In this document: piece after piece, positions 1 through 9,109 of the stretch | Layout: each line of letters starts with the position of its first letter | How positions within the stretch are numbered: position 1 is the stretch's first letter | Assembly: GCA_025463005.1 (NCBI GenBank) | Contig: JAOAPR010000233.1 | Coordinates: forward strand, 1 to 58,298 | Direction of reading: 5' to 3' | Origin: Bryobacterales bacterium | GTDB taxonomy: Bacteria; Acidobacteriota; Terriglobia; Bryobacterales; Bryobacteraceae | DNA: 58,298 nucleotides | Program-made: the position numbers and the translations under genes | The notes under the pieces: generated by a model | The model's database searches: none | What the model saw: the letters and a program-made list of their open reading frames with translations, nothing else | Told to the model about the DNA's origin: nothing

Positions 1-276
1 CATGTGTTCGACGCCACGGTGATGCCGCCCAAGCAGGTGAAGAGCATCAAGACACGAGACGTTCCCGCATGGATCACATTTGGTGTCGATGGGAAGTTCG
101 TGTATCTCTCATCGGGCGATGTCGTCAACGCGGCGACCAAAGAAATCGTGGCTGGTTTGAAGGATGAAGCCGGCAGGAACGTGGACAGCGAGAAGCAGGT
201 TGAGGTCGTATTCGCCCACGGCAAGCCGGCACGGACCGTGGATCCGTTCGGCGTGGGTCAGGTTCGGACTCATTGA
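1..276 (+). CDS. YVTN/YncE-like beta-propeller protein, C-terminal part
   Basis: The reading frame is open through the first base of the window, so only the last ~91 residues are present. The text HVFDATVMPPK followed by WITFGVDGKFVYLSSGDVV resembles the last blades of the 40-residue YVTN/YncE-type beta-propeller proteins that are common as secreted proteins in acidobacteria. A GTG at position 4 is an internal codon, not a likely start. The gene ends 45 bases before a quinoprotein dehydrogenase on the same strand and may share its transcript. The role is unknown; such propellers often bind ligands outside the cytoplasm. The family call rests on the general look of the sequence and is moderate. 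Confidence 0.6.
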   Translation, partial: HVFDATVMPPKQVKSIKTRDVPAWITFGVDGKFVYLSSGDVVNAATKEIVAGLKDEAGRNVDSEKQVEVVFAHGKPARTVDPFGVGQVRTH

Positions 277-321
277 TGCTTTCGTCCAATTGGGCCCGCT
301 CATAAACATAGGGTGGTTTAT

Positions 322-2205
322 ATGAACGTACGCCAGGTGGCGCTATGGACGTCGATCGCTGGAGTTTTTCTGTGGTCATGGGTCGCACCCGGCCAGCAGC
401 CTCGCCGGATCGACGATGCGGCGCTGCGAAATGCCGGCAAGACCGGAGAAGAATGGCTGAGTTACGGGCTCACTCCAGGCGAAACCCGCTACAGCCCGCT
501 GAAGCAGATCGATGCAAGCAACGTGAGCCGCTTAGGGCTGGAATGGTCGTACGAAGTGGGGCGGGGCGGCGGCAACCAGGAAGCTACTCCGTTGATGTCG
601 AACGGGACCCTTTACAACATCACTAATTGGAGCATCACTTACGCGGTCGACGCTCGCACCGGCAAGGAAAAGTGGCGTTGGGATCCGGAAGTGAACCGTG
701 GAACAGTGCAGCCCAAGATCTGCTGCGGTGTGGTGAATCGCGGCCTCGCGATCTACGAGGGCAATATCATCGTTCCCGTCATCGATGGACGGCTGGTCGC
801 GCTGAATGCCGAGACCGGCAAGCCGGTGTGGGAATCGCGCGTTGCGTATCCACAGAACAATTACACCATCACTATGGCGCCGCGCATTGCCAAAGGTAAA
901 GTAATTATCGGCGTCGCCGGCGGGGAATTTCCCACACGCGGTTTCTTCGAAGCGCACGACGCCAAGACCGGCCAGTTCGTCTGGCGTTTCTACACCGTCC
1001 CGGGCGATCCCTCCAAGCCATTCGAGAACGAAGATATGCGCCGGGCAGCTGCGACCTGGGATCCGGAAGGCTTGAAGATGGGTGGCGGCGGCTCGGTGTG
1101 GGATGCCATGTCCTATGACCCGGATGCCGATCTGTTCTACGTCGGTACCGGGAACGCCGGCCCGTGGGCCGCGGACGCGCGGAAACAGGGAAAGGATAAA
1201 GACAACCTGTATGCCGCCTCAATTGTCGCCGTGAGGCCGGATACCGGTAAGTTGGTCTGGTATTTCCAGATGGTCCCGGGCGATGAATGGGACTACGATA
1301 GCGTTCAGCATTTGATGCTCGCCGACGTCACCATCAAGGGCCAGCAGCGCAAAGTGATCATGCAAGCCAACAAGGACGGATTCTATTACGTGGTCGATCG
1401 CGTCACGGGCAAGTTCATCTCCGGCCAGCCGTTCGCTCGAGTCACTTGGGCCAAAGGTCTGAATGAGGAAACTGGACGGCCGATCATCAATCCGGAGTCC
1501 TACTATCATGAGCAACCCGTTCCGATCGCGCCAAGTAATGGAGGCGCCCACAACTGGGCTCCCATGTCGTTCAATCCCGCGCTCGGACTGGTGTACGTGC
1601 CGGCAACGATCAGCGGCACCCGCGCTTTCTCCTTCAATTCGAATTTCACCTATAACGAAAATCAAATGAACACGGGGCAGGCGGGTGGTCGCGGTGCAGG
1701 CGCCAATGTGGCTCCTGCCAAGCCTCTGCCTCCCCTTCCTCCTCCTCCGGGCATTGGGCCGCTTGCGCCCGAAGGCGCCGCTCCAGGCGCTCTGCTCGCC
1801 TGGGATATCGTGAACCAAAAAGAACGATGGCGGGCCCCGGCCGGCGGGGGAAGCGGCGGCGGCACGGTCTCGACCGGCGGCAACCTCGTCTTCCAAGTGG
1901 TTCCGGATGGACGGTTGATCGCCTACACTGCCGACAAGGGCGAGAGGGTTCTGGAAATTCAAACCGGACTCCGCGGAGGCATGGGCCCGCCGATCACGTA
2001 CATGCTGGGCGGCAAGCAGTACATCGCGCTGGCGGGCGGACAGGGTGGCAGGGGCGCCGCTGTGGTTCCGAATCGTGAGGCTGCTCCCGGGACGACTGTT
2101 CCCGCGACAACTGCACCAGCGGCGGGCGGACGCGGCGGCGGAGCCCAAGTGGCTCCGAAGCTATTGGTTTTCGCGCTCGATGGCAACGCGCGGCTTCCCG
2201 AATAA
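322..2205 (+). CDS. secreted PQQ-dependent (quinoprotein) dehydrogenase
   Basis: About 627 residues, an eight-bladed quinoprotein of the methanol/ethanol/glucose dehydrogenase superfamily that would oxidise an alcohol or sugar in the periplasm. An N-terminal hydrophobic segment ending near VAPGQQ looks like a signal peptide. The adjacent-cysteine motif KICCG, which forms the strained disulfide over PQQ in this family, is visible. GDEWDYDSV places a likely catalytic Asp at residue 324 with a second Asp at 326, the Asp-x-Asp pair linked to lanthanide-type enzymes. A Pro/Gly/Ala-rich insertion lies near residues 455-495 and a second low-complexity stretch near the C-terminus. I prefer ATG 322, preceded by an AGGGTGG Shine-Dalgarno-like run, over GTG 313. 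No cytochrome gene is adjacent. The substrate cannot be told from sequence. Confidence 0.85.
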   Translation: MNVRQVALWTSIAGVFLWSWVAPGQQPRRIDDAALRNAGKTGEEWLSYGLTPGETRYSPLKQIDASNVSRLGLEWSYEVGRGGGNQEATPLMSNGTLYNITNWSITYAVDARTGKEKWRWDPEVNRGTVQPKICCGVVNRGLAIYEGNIIVPVIDGRLVALNAETGKPVWESRVAYPQNNYTITMAPRIAKGKVIIGVAGGEFPTRGFFEAHDAKTGQFVWRFYTVPGDPSKPFENEDMRRAAATWDPEGLKMGGGGSVWDAMSYDPDADLFYVGTGNAGPWAADARKQGKDKDNLYAASIVAVRPDTGKLVWYFQMVPGDEWDYDSVQHLMLADVTIKGQQRKVIMQANKDGFYYVVDRVTGKFISGQPFARVTWAKGLNEETGRPIINPESYYHEQPVPIAPSNGGAHNWAPMSFNPALGLVYVPATISGTRAFSFNSNFTYNENQMNTGQAGGRGAGANVAPAKPLPPLPPPPGIGPLAPEGAAPGALLAWDIVNQKERWRAPAGGGSGGGTVSTGGNLVFQVVPDGRLIAYTADKGERVLEIQTGLRGGMGPPITYMLGGKQYIALAGGQGGRGAAVVPNREAAPGTTVPATTAPAAGGRGGGAQVAPKLLVFALDGNARLPE

Positions 2206-2254
2206 AAGTTAGTTTTGGTACTATATGCACGCTGCATAGTCACAAGGAGACCTT

Positions 2255-2821
2255 ATGAATAAGAGACTTGTTCTGACCGGTTTTTCAGGAATGGTGCTCG
2301 GTGTCGCCATCACGAGTTTGGGCTTCCGAGTCCTCACGCCCCAGGGAGTCCAGGCTCAGGCGCCTCAAGCCGCGCCCGCTCCCGACGCCGCGAAAGCCAA
2401 GGGCAAAGGGAAACAGCCGACTTCGACCGCGCCTTGCGGTCCGAACATTCAGGGCGACCTTGGGAAGAACACTGCCAAGGATTCCCGCTGCTTCGAATTG
2501 CGTTTCTATCGGGTAGATCCCACCCGCGATGGTGTTGGCCAGTTCAAAGGCGGGATCGATGACCTGCACAAGCGGTTTCGCGAGGGAGAACTTGAAGTAT
2601 TCAAGAAAAACGGCGTGGACGTCATGGCAGTCTGGCAGAACCTCGACGAGCCCGGCACGCTGGTATATCTCCTCTCGTATAAGGACCGCGCAGCCAGAGA
2701 AGCAGGCTGGGCCGCGTTCAATGCCGATCCCAAGTGGACCGAATTGCGCACGAAATACTTTGTGCCTCTGAACAGCACCATCACCTTCATGAGCGCGACC
2801 GATTACTCGCCGATGAAGTAA
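2255..2821 (+). CDS. secreted NIPSNAP-family protein
   Basis: 188 residues. An N-terminal hydrophobic segment (residues ~5-30) is followed by an Ala/Pro/Lys-rich linker and then a NIPSNAP-type dimeric alpha/beta-barrel domain: ELRFYRVDP, a helix LHKRFREGELEVFKKNG, and VWQNLDEPGTLVYLLSYKDRAAREAGWAAF. The domain is typical of small ferredoxin-fold proteins whose biochemical role is mostly unknown. A clear AAGGAG ribosome-binding site precedes the ATG. It lies 49 bases downstream of the quinoprotein dehydrogenase and may be cotranscribed with it. An imperfect inverted repeat with a T-rich end follows and could terminate the transcript. Confidence 0.8.
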   Translation: MNKRLVLTGFSGMVLGVAITSLGFRVLTPQGVQAQAPQAAPAPDAAKAKGKGKQPTSTAPCGPNIQGDLGKNTAKDSRCFELRFYRVDPTRDGVGQFKGGIDDLHKRFREGELEVFKKNGVDVMAVWQNLDEPGTLVYLLSYKDRAAREAGWAAFNADPKWTELRTKYFVPLNSTITFMSATDYSPMK

Positions 2822-2843
2822 TTGCGGGAATAGTAAAGACGTA

Positions 2844-2902
2844 AGAAGCACAAGAGCACAGGTCGAACCGTGTAGTTCTTCTTGTGCCTCTGGTGCTTTT
2901 TC
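2844..2902 (+). terminator. candidate terminator / inverted repeat after the NIPSNAP gene
   Basis: Left arm 2844-2860 (AGAAGCACAAGAGCACA) can pair with the right arm 2884-2902 (TGTGCCTCTGGTGCTTTTT), with one bulge and one mismatch, around a loop of about 23 bases. The right arm runs into five T residues, so it could act as an intrinsic terminator. The long loop makes it untypical; it may instead be a dispersed repeat element. Confidence 0.4.
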
Positions 2903-2916
2903 TGTTCCATTCCGCT

Positions 2917-4878
2917 ATGCACAATTCCAAACCACCGCGATCCATTCTCATCCTGACTTGCCTGTTGTTTTTGACGGTCGGGTTGCAAGGCGCCAATAAG
3001 GTCATCGCCAAGGAATTCTATGCCGAGCCTCCCACGCTAATCTCACTCGGATTCGAGTGGCAGATCGACGGCGACGACAATCACAACGCAACGGTCTCCG
3101 TCTTTTACCGCAAGAAAGGAACGCAGCCTTGGAAAGAGGGACTGCCTCTGCTGCGCCTGGATCACGAGCGGATCAATGAGAGGGCGCACCAGTACGTCAC
3201 ACCCAATATGTTTTCAGGCAGCATCTTCGACCTGGAACCTGGGGTCGATTACGAGTGCCGGTTGGTCCTGGCGGATCCCGACGGCGTCGGCGGCAAGGCC
3301 GAAAACATCGTCACAGTCCGCACGCGCGTTGAGCCCAAGCCGGCCATCGGCGGCAAGGTTTACCATGCTTATCCGCTCGACTACAAAGGCAAGAAGGAAG
3401 AGCCGGGGTTCACCGGACTCCTGGGCGCATACTACACCGGTACCACCCATTCCGATAACTTCAACATCTTTCCGGCGCGCGTTCAGCCCGGCGATACGAT
3501 TCTGGTGCATGCCGGCTTGTACAAGGACGATCGCTTCAGCTATGGAGGCGCGGGTCTCGGCACAGTATCCAGCGGCACTTATTTTCTGACGCAAAGCGGC
3601 ACTGCGGAGAAGCCCATCGTGATCAAGGGCGCCGGCGATGGCGAAGCGATCTTCGACGGTGACGGCGCCTACAACCTTTTCAATATTCTGGCCGCGAACT
3701 ATAACTACTTCGAAGGACTGACCTTCCGCAATACGGATCTGGTCTTCGAGGCTGGTCTCAAGAACATCATCGGATCGAGTGGACTTACGGTCAAGAAATG
3801 CCGCTTCGAGAATATCGGGCGCGGTATCTATACGGACTGGTCCGGTTCCAAGAACTACTACATCGCCGACAACGTTTTCGTTGGAAGGTTTAAAGCTGAC
3901 GTTTTAGACCCTTCCGTCAAGCTGGTGTCCGAATATGCCGTGAAGGTGTATGGGCAAGGCCACGTTGTGGCGTACAACAACATCTCCCGATTCCATGATG
4001 GCGTCGACGTAGCCACCTACGGAACCCCGGACGGAGGTCCGAACCCCATCCGCGACCGCTTACCCGTTTCTATTGACTTCTACAACAATGACATCAGCAA
4101 TGTCCTGGACAATTGCATCGAAGCCGACGGCGGCGCTCGTAACATCCGCATTTTCCGCAACCGCTGCTTCAATCACGGCAGTCGTGCGCTGAGCGTCCAG
4201 CCATCGTATGGCGGACCGGTCTATTTCATTCGCAACATTGTCTACAACGCGGCTCAGGGCGCGGTGAAGTTCACGGCGTCGGCTGCCGGCATCGTGGTTT
4301 ATCACAATACTCTCATCGCCGCCGTTACTCCGATGCTGCTGGCGGTATCCAACCTGCATTTCCGAAACAACCTGATCATCGGAAAAGACAACACGCGAGA
4401 GCTTTTTTCGATCGAGACCAAGACCAACTATTCGAGCTCCGATTACAACGGATTCCGCCCCAATCCAAGCGCGCAGTTTTCTTTCGCTTGGAGCTCCCCT
4501 CCGTTTTCGATTCGTGCCGATGCGCCTGTGGCGCCAGGCGGAGCCCAACTCTCTACCCAGGAACAAGTCGCCTTCGAAGCTCCGAGCAGGGAGACGAGGA
4601 GATTTAAGACGCTCAAGGAATTCAGCGCGGCCACCGGCCAGGACAAGCACAGCGTCCTGGTGGACTACGACATCTTCCAGAAGGTTTCCCCGACCGGTCC
4701 GGATTCGAAAACGCTCTATAAGCCTGAGGATTTCGATTTCCAGCTCCGGCCCGGCTCCGCAGGGGTGGATGCAGGCGTGCGGCTCACCGGCGTCAATGAC
4801 GATTTCACCGGCGTTGCACCCGATCTGGGGGCGTATGAAATAGGGCAGCCGATCCCGCACTACGGCCCGCGGCCCTGA
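2917..4878 (+). CDS. secreted right-handed parallel beta-helix protein
   Basis: 653 residues from ATG 2917; an upstream in-frame GTG at 2884 lies inside the inverted repeat and is less likely. The protein starts with a signal peptide (SILILTCLLFLTVGLQGA), then a region like a fibronectin-type fold (about residues 30-145), then a long stretch of short strands with Asn ladders such as NIIGSSGLTVKKCRFENIGRG and NNDISNVLDNCIEADGG, typical of pectate-lyase-like right-handed beta-helices. The C-terminal AGVDAGVRLTGVNDDFTGVAPDLGAYE is the familiar closing segment of secreted 'choice-of-anchor' or beta-helix proteins. It probably binds or cleaves an extracellular polysaccharide; catalytic residues cannot be assigned with confidence. 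No clear Shine-Dalgarno sequence is visible. Confidence 0.8.
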   Translation: MHNSKPPRSILILTCLLFLTVGLQGANKVIAKEFYAEPPTLISLGFEWQIDGDDNHNATVSVFYRKKGTQPWKEGLPLLRLDHERINERAHQYVTPNMFSGSIFDLEPGVDYECRLVLADPDGVGGKAENIVTVRTRVEPKPAIGGKVYHAYPLDYKGKKEEPGFTGLLGAYYTGTTHSDNFNIFPARVQPGDTILVHAGLYKDDRFSYGGAGLGTVSSGTYFLTQSGTAEKPIVIKGAGDGEAIFDGDGAYNLFNILAANYNYFEGLTFRNTDLVFEAGLKNIIGSSGLTVKKCRFENIGRGIYTDWSGSKNYYIADNVFVGRFKADVLDPSVKLVSEYAVKVYGQGHVVAYNNISRFHDGVDVATYGTPDGGPNPIRDRLPVSIDFYNNDISNVLDNCIEADGGARNIRIFRNRCFNHGSRALSVQPSYGGPVYFIRNIVYNAAQGAVKFTASAAGIVVYHNTLIAAVTPMLLAVSNLHFRNNLIIGKDNTRELFSIETKTNYSSSDYNGFRPNPSAQFSFAWSSPPFSIRADAPVAPGGAQLSTQEQVAFEAPSRETRRFKTLKEFSAATGQDKHSVLVDYDIFQKVSPTGPDSKTLYKPEDFDFQLRPGSAGVDAGVRLTGVNDDFTGVAPDLGAYEIGQPIPHYGPRP

Positions 4879-4888
4879 CAACCACTCT

Positions 4889-4918
4889 GTTCGCCAAATC
4901 GTGAGTGGCGAACCTTTG
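4889..4918 (+). terminator. stem-loop after the beta-helix gene, candidate terminator
   Basis: GTTCGCCA (4889-4896) and TGGCGAAC (4906-4913) form a perfect 8-bp stem with a 9-base loop, 11 bases after the stop codon, followed by CTTTGAC rather than a clean T tract. An overlapping alternative pairing, CCACTC with GAGTGG, is mutually exclusive with it. Confidence 0.45.
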
Positions 4919-5008
4919 ACATCACCCAGACCCTGTGTTAGCATCCTTCCCAAACGCAACGGGTCTTGCATAAACGTAGTTGAGTGTATCGATGTTTTGA
5001 GGGAGTCC

Positions 5009-8000
5009 ATGAAATCCGCCACCTTTGCAGTCTCATTGTTCGTATTTGCGCTGACTGCGTTCGCGCAGAGCGACCGCGGCAGTATCACCGGCGTCGTCAC
5101 TGATTCGGCGGGGGCAGTGGTTTCCAATGCCGCGCTTCAAGCCAGGAACGTCGACACCGGCGTCGTATACCAAGCGGCCAGCACAACCACAGGGAATTAC
5201 ACGCTTAGCGAGATGCCGACTGGAACGTATGAGTTGTCCGTCGCGGTCGCAGGGTTCAAGAAGTATGTCCGGCCTGGGCTCGCCTTGCAGGTGAGGCAAA
5301 CCCTGCGTATCGATGTGGCCCTGGAACTGGGTTCAGCGTCGGAATCCATCACGATCAGCGAAAGTACTCCGCTGCTCAAGACTGAAAGCGGTGAGTTGAG
5401 CCACAACGTCACCGCGCAGGCTATGAATGACCTTCCAGTGTTGGGAATCGGTCAGGCCCAAGCTTCAGGAGCCGGTATCCGAAATCCCTTAGCCGTGACG
5501 GCATTGGTTCCGGGCTCGCTATACATCGGCTCGGGTTTCCCCGCCAATACCAATTCAACGGTTCGCATTAACGGTAATCCGACCAACTCACAAAACCTCC
5601 GGATCGAGGGTCAGGACGCGACCAACACTCTCGGCCAGGGCGCCGGATCGCAGACCCAGCCGAGCGTGGATGCCATTGAAGTGTTCGCAATTCAAACCAG
5701 TAACTTCGCCGCGGAGTTCGGCTTGGCGGGCGGCGCCGTTTACAACATGACCATGAAGTCGGGCACCAACCAGTTCCATGGGACGGGATACGACTACTTC
5801 GTCAATGAAGCCTTGAACGCCGGCGTGCCTTTTACGAGCGACGGCGGTCATCTTGCCCGGCCAACGGCAAGGCGGAACGACTACGGCTTCACCCTGGGTG
5901 GTCCCGTGTGGATCCCTAAAATCTATAACGGCCACGACAAGACCTTCTTCTTCTTCAATTGGGAGCATTATCTCGAGACCGGGCACATCAACAACCTGTA
6001 CAATACCGTCCCGACGGAGGCGTTCCGCAACGGCGATTTCAGCGCGGCAATGAGTGCGGTGAATAATCGAAACCTTGGAAACGACCCACTGGGCCGCCCG
6101 ATCATCCAGAATGCAATTTACGATCCGAATTCGCAGCGGCTGGTGGGAAGCCAGCTCCTTCGGGATCCTTTTGTAGGTAACGTGATTCAGCTCGCCCGCA
6201 TGGATCCTGTGGCGCGAAAAATCCAAGCGCTGGTTCCGCTGCCGAACCAGCCGGGCTTGGTCAACAACGGACTCTACCCGTTCGCCACCGACAACAAAAC
6301 TTTCATCCCTTCGCTCAAGCTCGATCATTTGCTGAACAGCCGGAACAAACTCAGTTTCTACTGGGCGTGGACCCGCAGGATTTCGGTTTACCAGGACGGA
6401 AACGGCGGGTACGAAGGCTTTCCTCAACCGATAACCCAAGCCAGCCAGAACTTCACGACCTCATATACGCTGCGCGTGAGCCACGACTTCAGCGTCACAC
6501 CGACGCTGCTCCTGCACTTGGGGGCAGGTTATCAAGCTACCTCTCTCGACGTGCCGCCCTTCATCGGGAATTACGATCCCAACACGGCGCTCGGCCTTCC
6601 GGGACCATTTGTGCCCCAGGAGTTTCCGCAGTTCACCGCGCTGACCAGCGCCCAAGGCGGCTTAAGCAGCCTCGGGAATCAATTCGGGGGAACCCGGAGC
6701 ACCAAAGAGCAAAAACCCACCGCCACAGTGAGCTTGACCTTGGTCAAAAACAACCACACCTATAAGGCGGGAGCCGAACTCCGCAACGAAGGATATCCGA
6801 ATTACAACTTTATTCGTACTACCGGCTCTTTCGCATTCAACGCGGCGCAGACGGGCCTTCCTTATCTCAACTCGATCAGCGTTCCGGGCACCGGAGCTTC
6901 GATAGGATTTCCATACGCCAGCTTTTTCCTGGGGCTTGTCGACAATGGGAACGTTGCCAGTCCGGCCGTGGCGCACCTTGGGAAGCAGGAATGGGGTATG
7001 TACGTTCAGGACACGTGGAAGGTAACTCGCAAACTCACGCTTGACTACGGACTGCGATACGACTATTCCACTTATCAGAAAGAGACCTACGGGCGACAGC
7101 CGAGTTTCTCGCCCACCTTGCCGGATCCGAGCGCGGGCGGCCGCGCCGGCACGGTCATCTACGAAGCCACTTGCGGGTGCAAATACGCGCATAACTATCC
7201 CTGGGCTGTCGGGCCGCGGTTTGGATTCGCATACCAGATCACTTCGAAGACGGTGGCTCGCGGCGGCGCCGGGATCATTTACAACGGTACCGATAACAAC
7301 AACCTGGCAACTCGCAATGTCACGTCGTCGAACCCATTTTCATCGCCGTCCTTCGGCGCGCCGGCCATGGTGTTGAGCACGGGCGTGCCCCTGACGGCTT
7401 CACAGATCGTGTGGCCCAATTTCGACCCGGGCTATTATCCGCTACCCGGCACGCTCACGGGCCCGCCGAACGTCGTCGATCAGAACGCCGGCCGTCCCGC
7501 CCGCACGTATCAATGGAGCTTTGGACTTCAGCGCGAAGTCTTTCGAAATCTTGTTGTGGAGGCCACCTATGTGGGGAACCGCGGAATCTGGTGGCAGGCG
7601 CCCGGGGCAGTCAGTTACAACTCGCTCACGGCGGGGGCGCTGGCATCCTTCGGACTCGACATAAATAATGCTGCTGATCGAACCTTACTGAGCTCACCCA
7701 TGAGCTCGGCCGCCGTCGCGAATCGCGGCTTCAAGGTTCCTTACAGCGGGTTTCCCACCACTTCCACCTTGGCGCAAGCTTTGCGTCCATTTCCGCAGTT
7801 TTCCTCCGGACTCGCTCCGACCTGGGCGCCGTTGGGCAACTCGTGGTACGACTCGCTTCAGGTGAAGGCCACCCAGCGCCTTTCCCACGGTCTCGATTTC
7901 ACGTATAACTTTACCTGGGCGAAAGAGCTCACCATCGGCGCAGAAAGCGACAGCCCGGCGGGCGCGACTGGCCAGGTAAACGACGTCTTCAATCGGCAGC

Positions 8001-8620
8001 AAAACAAATACATCTCGGTTTACTCGCGGCCGCTGGTGAGTACCATTATCGGCACCTATACCGTGCCCAAGATGGGGAACAAAATAGTCTCCTCTTTGGT
8101 CCGCGATTGGCAGATTGGCGCAGTGCTGACATATTCCAGCGGGAGACCGATCCGGGTGCCGGGCGCACAGAATCTACTCGCTAACCAGCTTTTCCGCGGG
8201 ACGTTTGCCAACCGCGTGCCTGGGCAGCCTTTATTCACGCAGGACTTAAACTGTCATTGCTTTGATCCGAACAAGACGTTTGTCCTGAATCCGAAGGCTT
8301 GGTCCGATCCCGCTGCCGGCCAATGGGGCACCTCAGCGGCTTATTACAACGATTACCGGACGCAGCGCAGGCCTCAGGAAAGCATCGGCTTAAGCAGGCT
8401 GTTCCGCATCACGGAGAAAACGAGCCTGAGTATCCGGGCTGAGTTCGCGAACGTGTTCAACCGGACGCAAGTAGGAGACCCCACTTCGACCAACGCTCTG
8501 GCGACGCAAACGACCAATCCGAGCACTGGTCAAACCACCGCCGGTTTTGGCTGGATCAACACGACAAGCCTCGCGGGGCAGCCGCGGCAAGGCACGCTGA
8601 TCGCGCGCTTCCGATTCTGA
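5009..8620 (+). CDS. Oar-like TonB-dependent outer-membrane receptor
   Basis: 1203 residues from ATG 5009, which has a GGGAG ribosome-binding site; the frame extends upstream but without a better start. A signal peptide (FAVSLFVFALTAFAQ) is followed by a carboxypeptidase-regulatory-like Ig-fold domain (about residues 20-105: GSITGVVTDSAGAVVSNA), a plug domain (VRINGNPTNSQNLRIEGQDATN; FAAEFGLAGGAVYNMTMKSGTN) and a long outer-membrane beta-barrel ending in the aromatic C-terminus RFRF. This is the TonB-dependent transporter/Oar type that is greatly expanded in Acidobacteria, usually for uptake of oligosaccharides or other large nutrients. The preceding secreted beta-helix protein would fit a carbohydrate substrate, but that is only inference. 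No TonB or ExbBD gene is nearby. Confidence 0.9.
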   Translation: MKSATFAVSLFVFALTAFAQSDRGSITGVVTDSAGAVVSNAALQARNVDTGVVYQAASTTTGNYTLSEMPTGTYELSVAVAGFKKYVRPGLALQVRQTLRIDVALELGSASESITISESTPLLKTESGELSHNVTAQAMNDLPVLGIGQAQASGAGIRNPLAVTALVPGSLYIGSGFPANTNSTVRINGNPTNSQNLRIEGQDATNTLGQGAGSQTQPSVDAIEVFAIQTSNFAAEFGLAGGAVYNMTMKSGTNQFHGTGYDYFVNEALNAGVPFTSDGGHLARPTARRNDYGFTLGGPVWIPKIYNGHDKTFFFFNWEHYLETGHINNLYNTVPTEAFRNGDFSAAMSAVNNRNLGNDPLGRPIIQNAIYDPNSQRLVGSQLLRDPFVGNVIQLARMDPVARKIQALVPLPNQPGLVNNGLYPFATDNKTFIPSLKLDHLLNSRNKLSFYWAWTRRISVYQDGNGGYEGFPQPITQASQNFTTSYTLRVSHDFSVTPTLLLHLGAGYQATSLDVPPFIGNYDPNTALGLPGPFVPQEFPQFTALTSAQGGLSSLGNQFGGTRSTKEQKPTATVSLTLVKNNHTYKAGAELRNEGYPNYNFIRTTGSFAFNAAQTGLPYLNSISVPGTGASIGFPYASFFLGLVDNGNVASPAVAHLGKQEWGMYVQDTWKVTRKLTLDYGLRYDYSTYQKETYGRQPSFSPTLPDPSAGGRAGTVIYEATCGCKYAHNYPWAVGPRFGFAYQITSKTVARGGAGIIYNGTDNNNLATRNVTSSNPFSSPSFGAPAMVLSTGVPLTASQIVWPNFDPGYYPLPGTLTGPPNVVDQNAGRPARTYQWSFGLQREVFRNLVVEATYVGNRGIWWQAPGAVSYNSLTAGALASFGLDINNAADRTLLSSPMSSAAVANRGFKVPYSGFPTTSTLAQALRPFPQFSSGLAPTWAPLGNSWYDSLQVKATQRLSHGLDFTYNFTWAKELTIGAESDSPAGATGQVNDVFNRQQNKYISVYSRPLVSTIIGTYTVPKMGNKIVSSLVRDWQIGAVLTYSSGRPIRVPGAQNLLANQLFRGTFANRVPGQPLFTQDLNCHCFDPNKTFVLNPKAWSDPAAGQWGTSAAYYNDYRTQRRPQESIGLSRLFRITEKTSLSIRAEFANVFNRTQVGDPTSTNALATQTTNPSTGQTTAGFGWINTTSLAGQPRQGTLIARFRF

Positions 8621-8632
8621 GAGAACGGGCTG

Positions 8633-9061
8633 TTATTTGACTGCTTCGCCCGCGGACGATCCAGCGGACACGCTATGGCCGTCGGCGAAGGTAATGGACC
8701 GGGCGTTCGCATGAATGGAACCGTCCGGTAGGGGCCTGGTGTCCTTCGGCCCAAACGCGCTGATGACTACTTTATCGCCCTTTTTCAATGCGTCCCTGGT
8801 CCAGCCCTTATGCACCAGCGTGTTTACGCTGTTGCATTCCAGAGCATAGGTTGTCATCTTCCCGTCCGCGTCTTGCACGTCGAGGTAAACGTAGACGTGG
8901 GGGTTCTGCCACTTGACTTGCGAGACGACTCCCGACAAAGTCATGGGTTTGTTCGAATCGAATTCAGCCGCAAACGCATGATGCGCGAAAACGGGCCGCG
9001 TCGTCAAAGTGAGCAACACTGCACCTGCGACCAGAGAAGCTATTCTAATGTTCGATCTCAC
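8633..9061 (-). CDS. secreted DUF6152 family protein
   Basis: 142 residues starting with GTG, which has a GGAGG ribosome-binding site eight bases upstream. The signal peptide ends at VFAHHAFAAEFD; the H-H-(A/S)-F-x-A-E-(F/Y)-D start of the mature protein followed by LSGVVSQVKWQNPHVYVYLDV is the hallmark of DUF6152, a small secreted beta-barrel (OB-like) family of unknown function. It is the last gene of a six-gene run on this strand and has a second DUF6152 gene (10754-11158) and a fused copy (11175-12308) in the same run. It is tail-to-tail with the TonB-dependent receptor gene, 12 bases apart. Confidence 0.8.
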   Translation of the reverse strand: MRSNIRIASLVAGAVLLTLTTRPVFAHHAFAAEFDSNKPMTLSGVVSQVKWQNPHVYVYLDVQDADGKMTTYALECNSVNTLVHKGWTRDALKKGDKVVISAFGPKDTRPLPDGSIHANARSITFADGHSVSAGSSAGEAVK

Positions 9062-9109
9062 CGTAGTGCCTCCAAGTAAACGCTTGCCTATTCTAGCGCG
9101 TGGGGTCGC

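Noticed and set aside
1219-2148. 309-residue frame on the minus strand
   Set aside because: Shadow of the quinoprotein dehydrogenase on the plus strand; no family features, rich in Arg/Ser as expected for antisense of GC-rich genes.
4060-5127. 355-residue frame on the minus strand
   Set aside because: Antisense of the beta-helix gene and the receptor start; composition is not protein-like and no motif is present.
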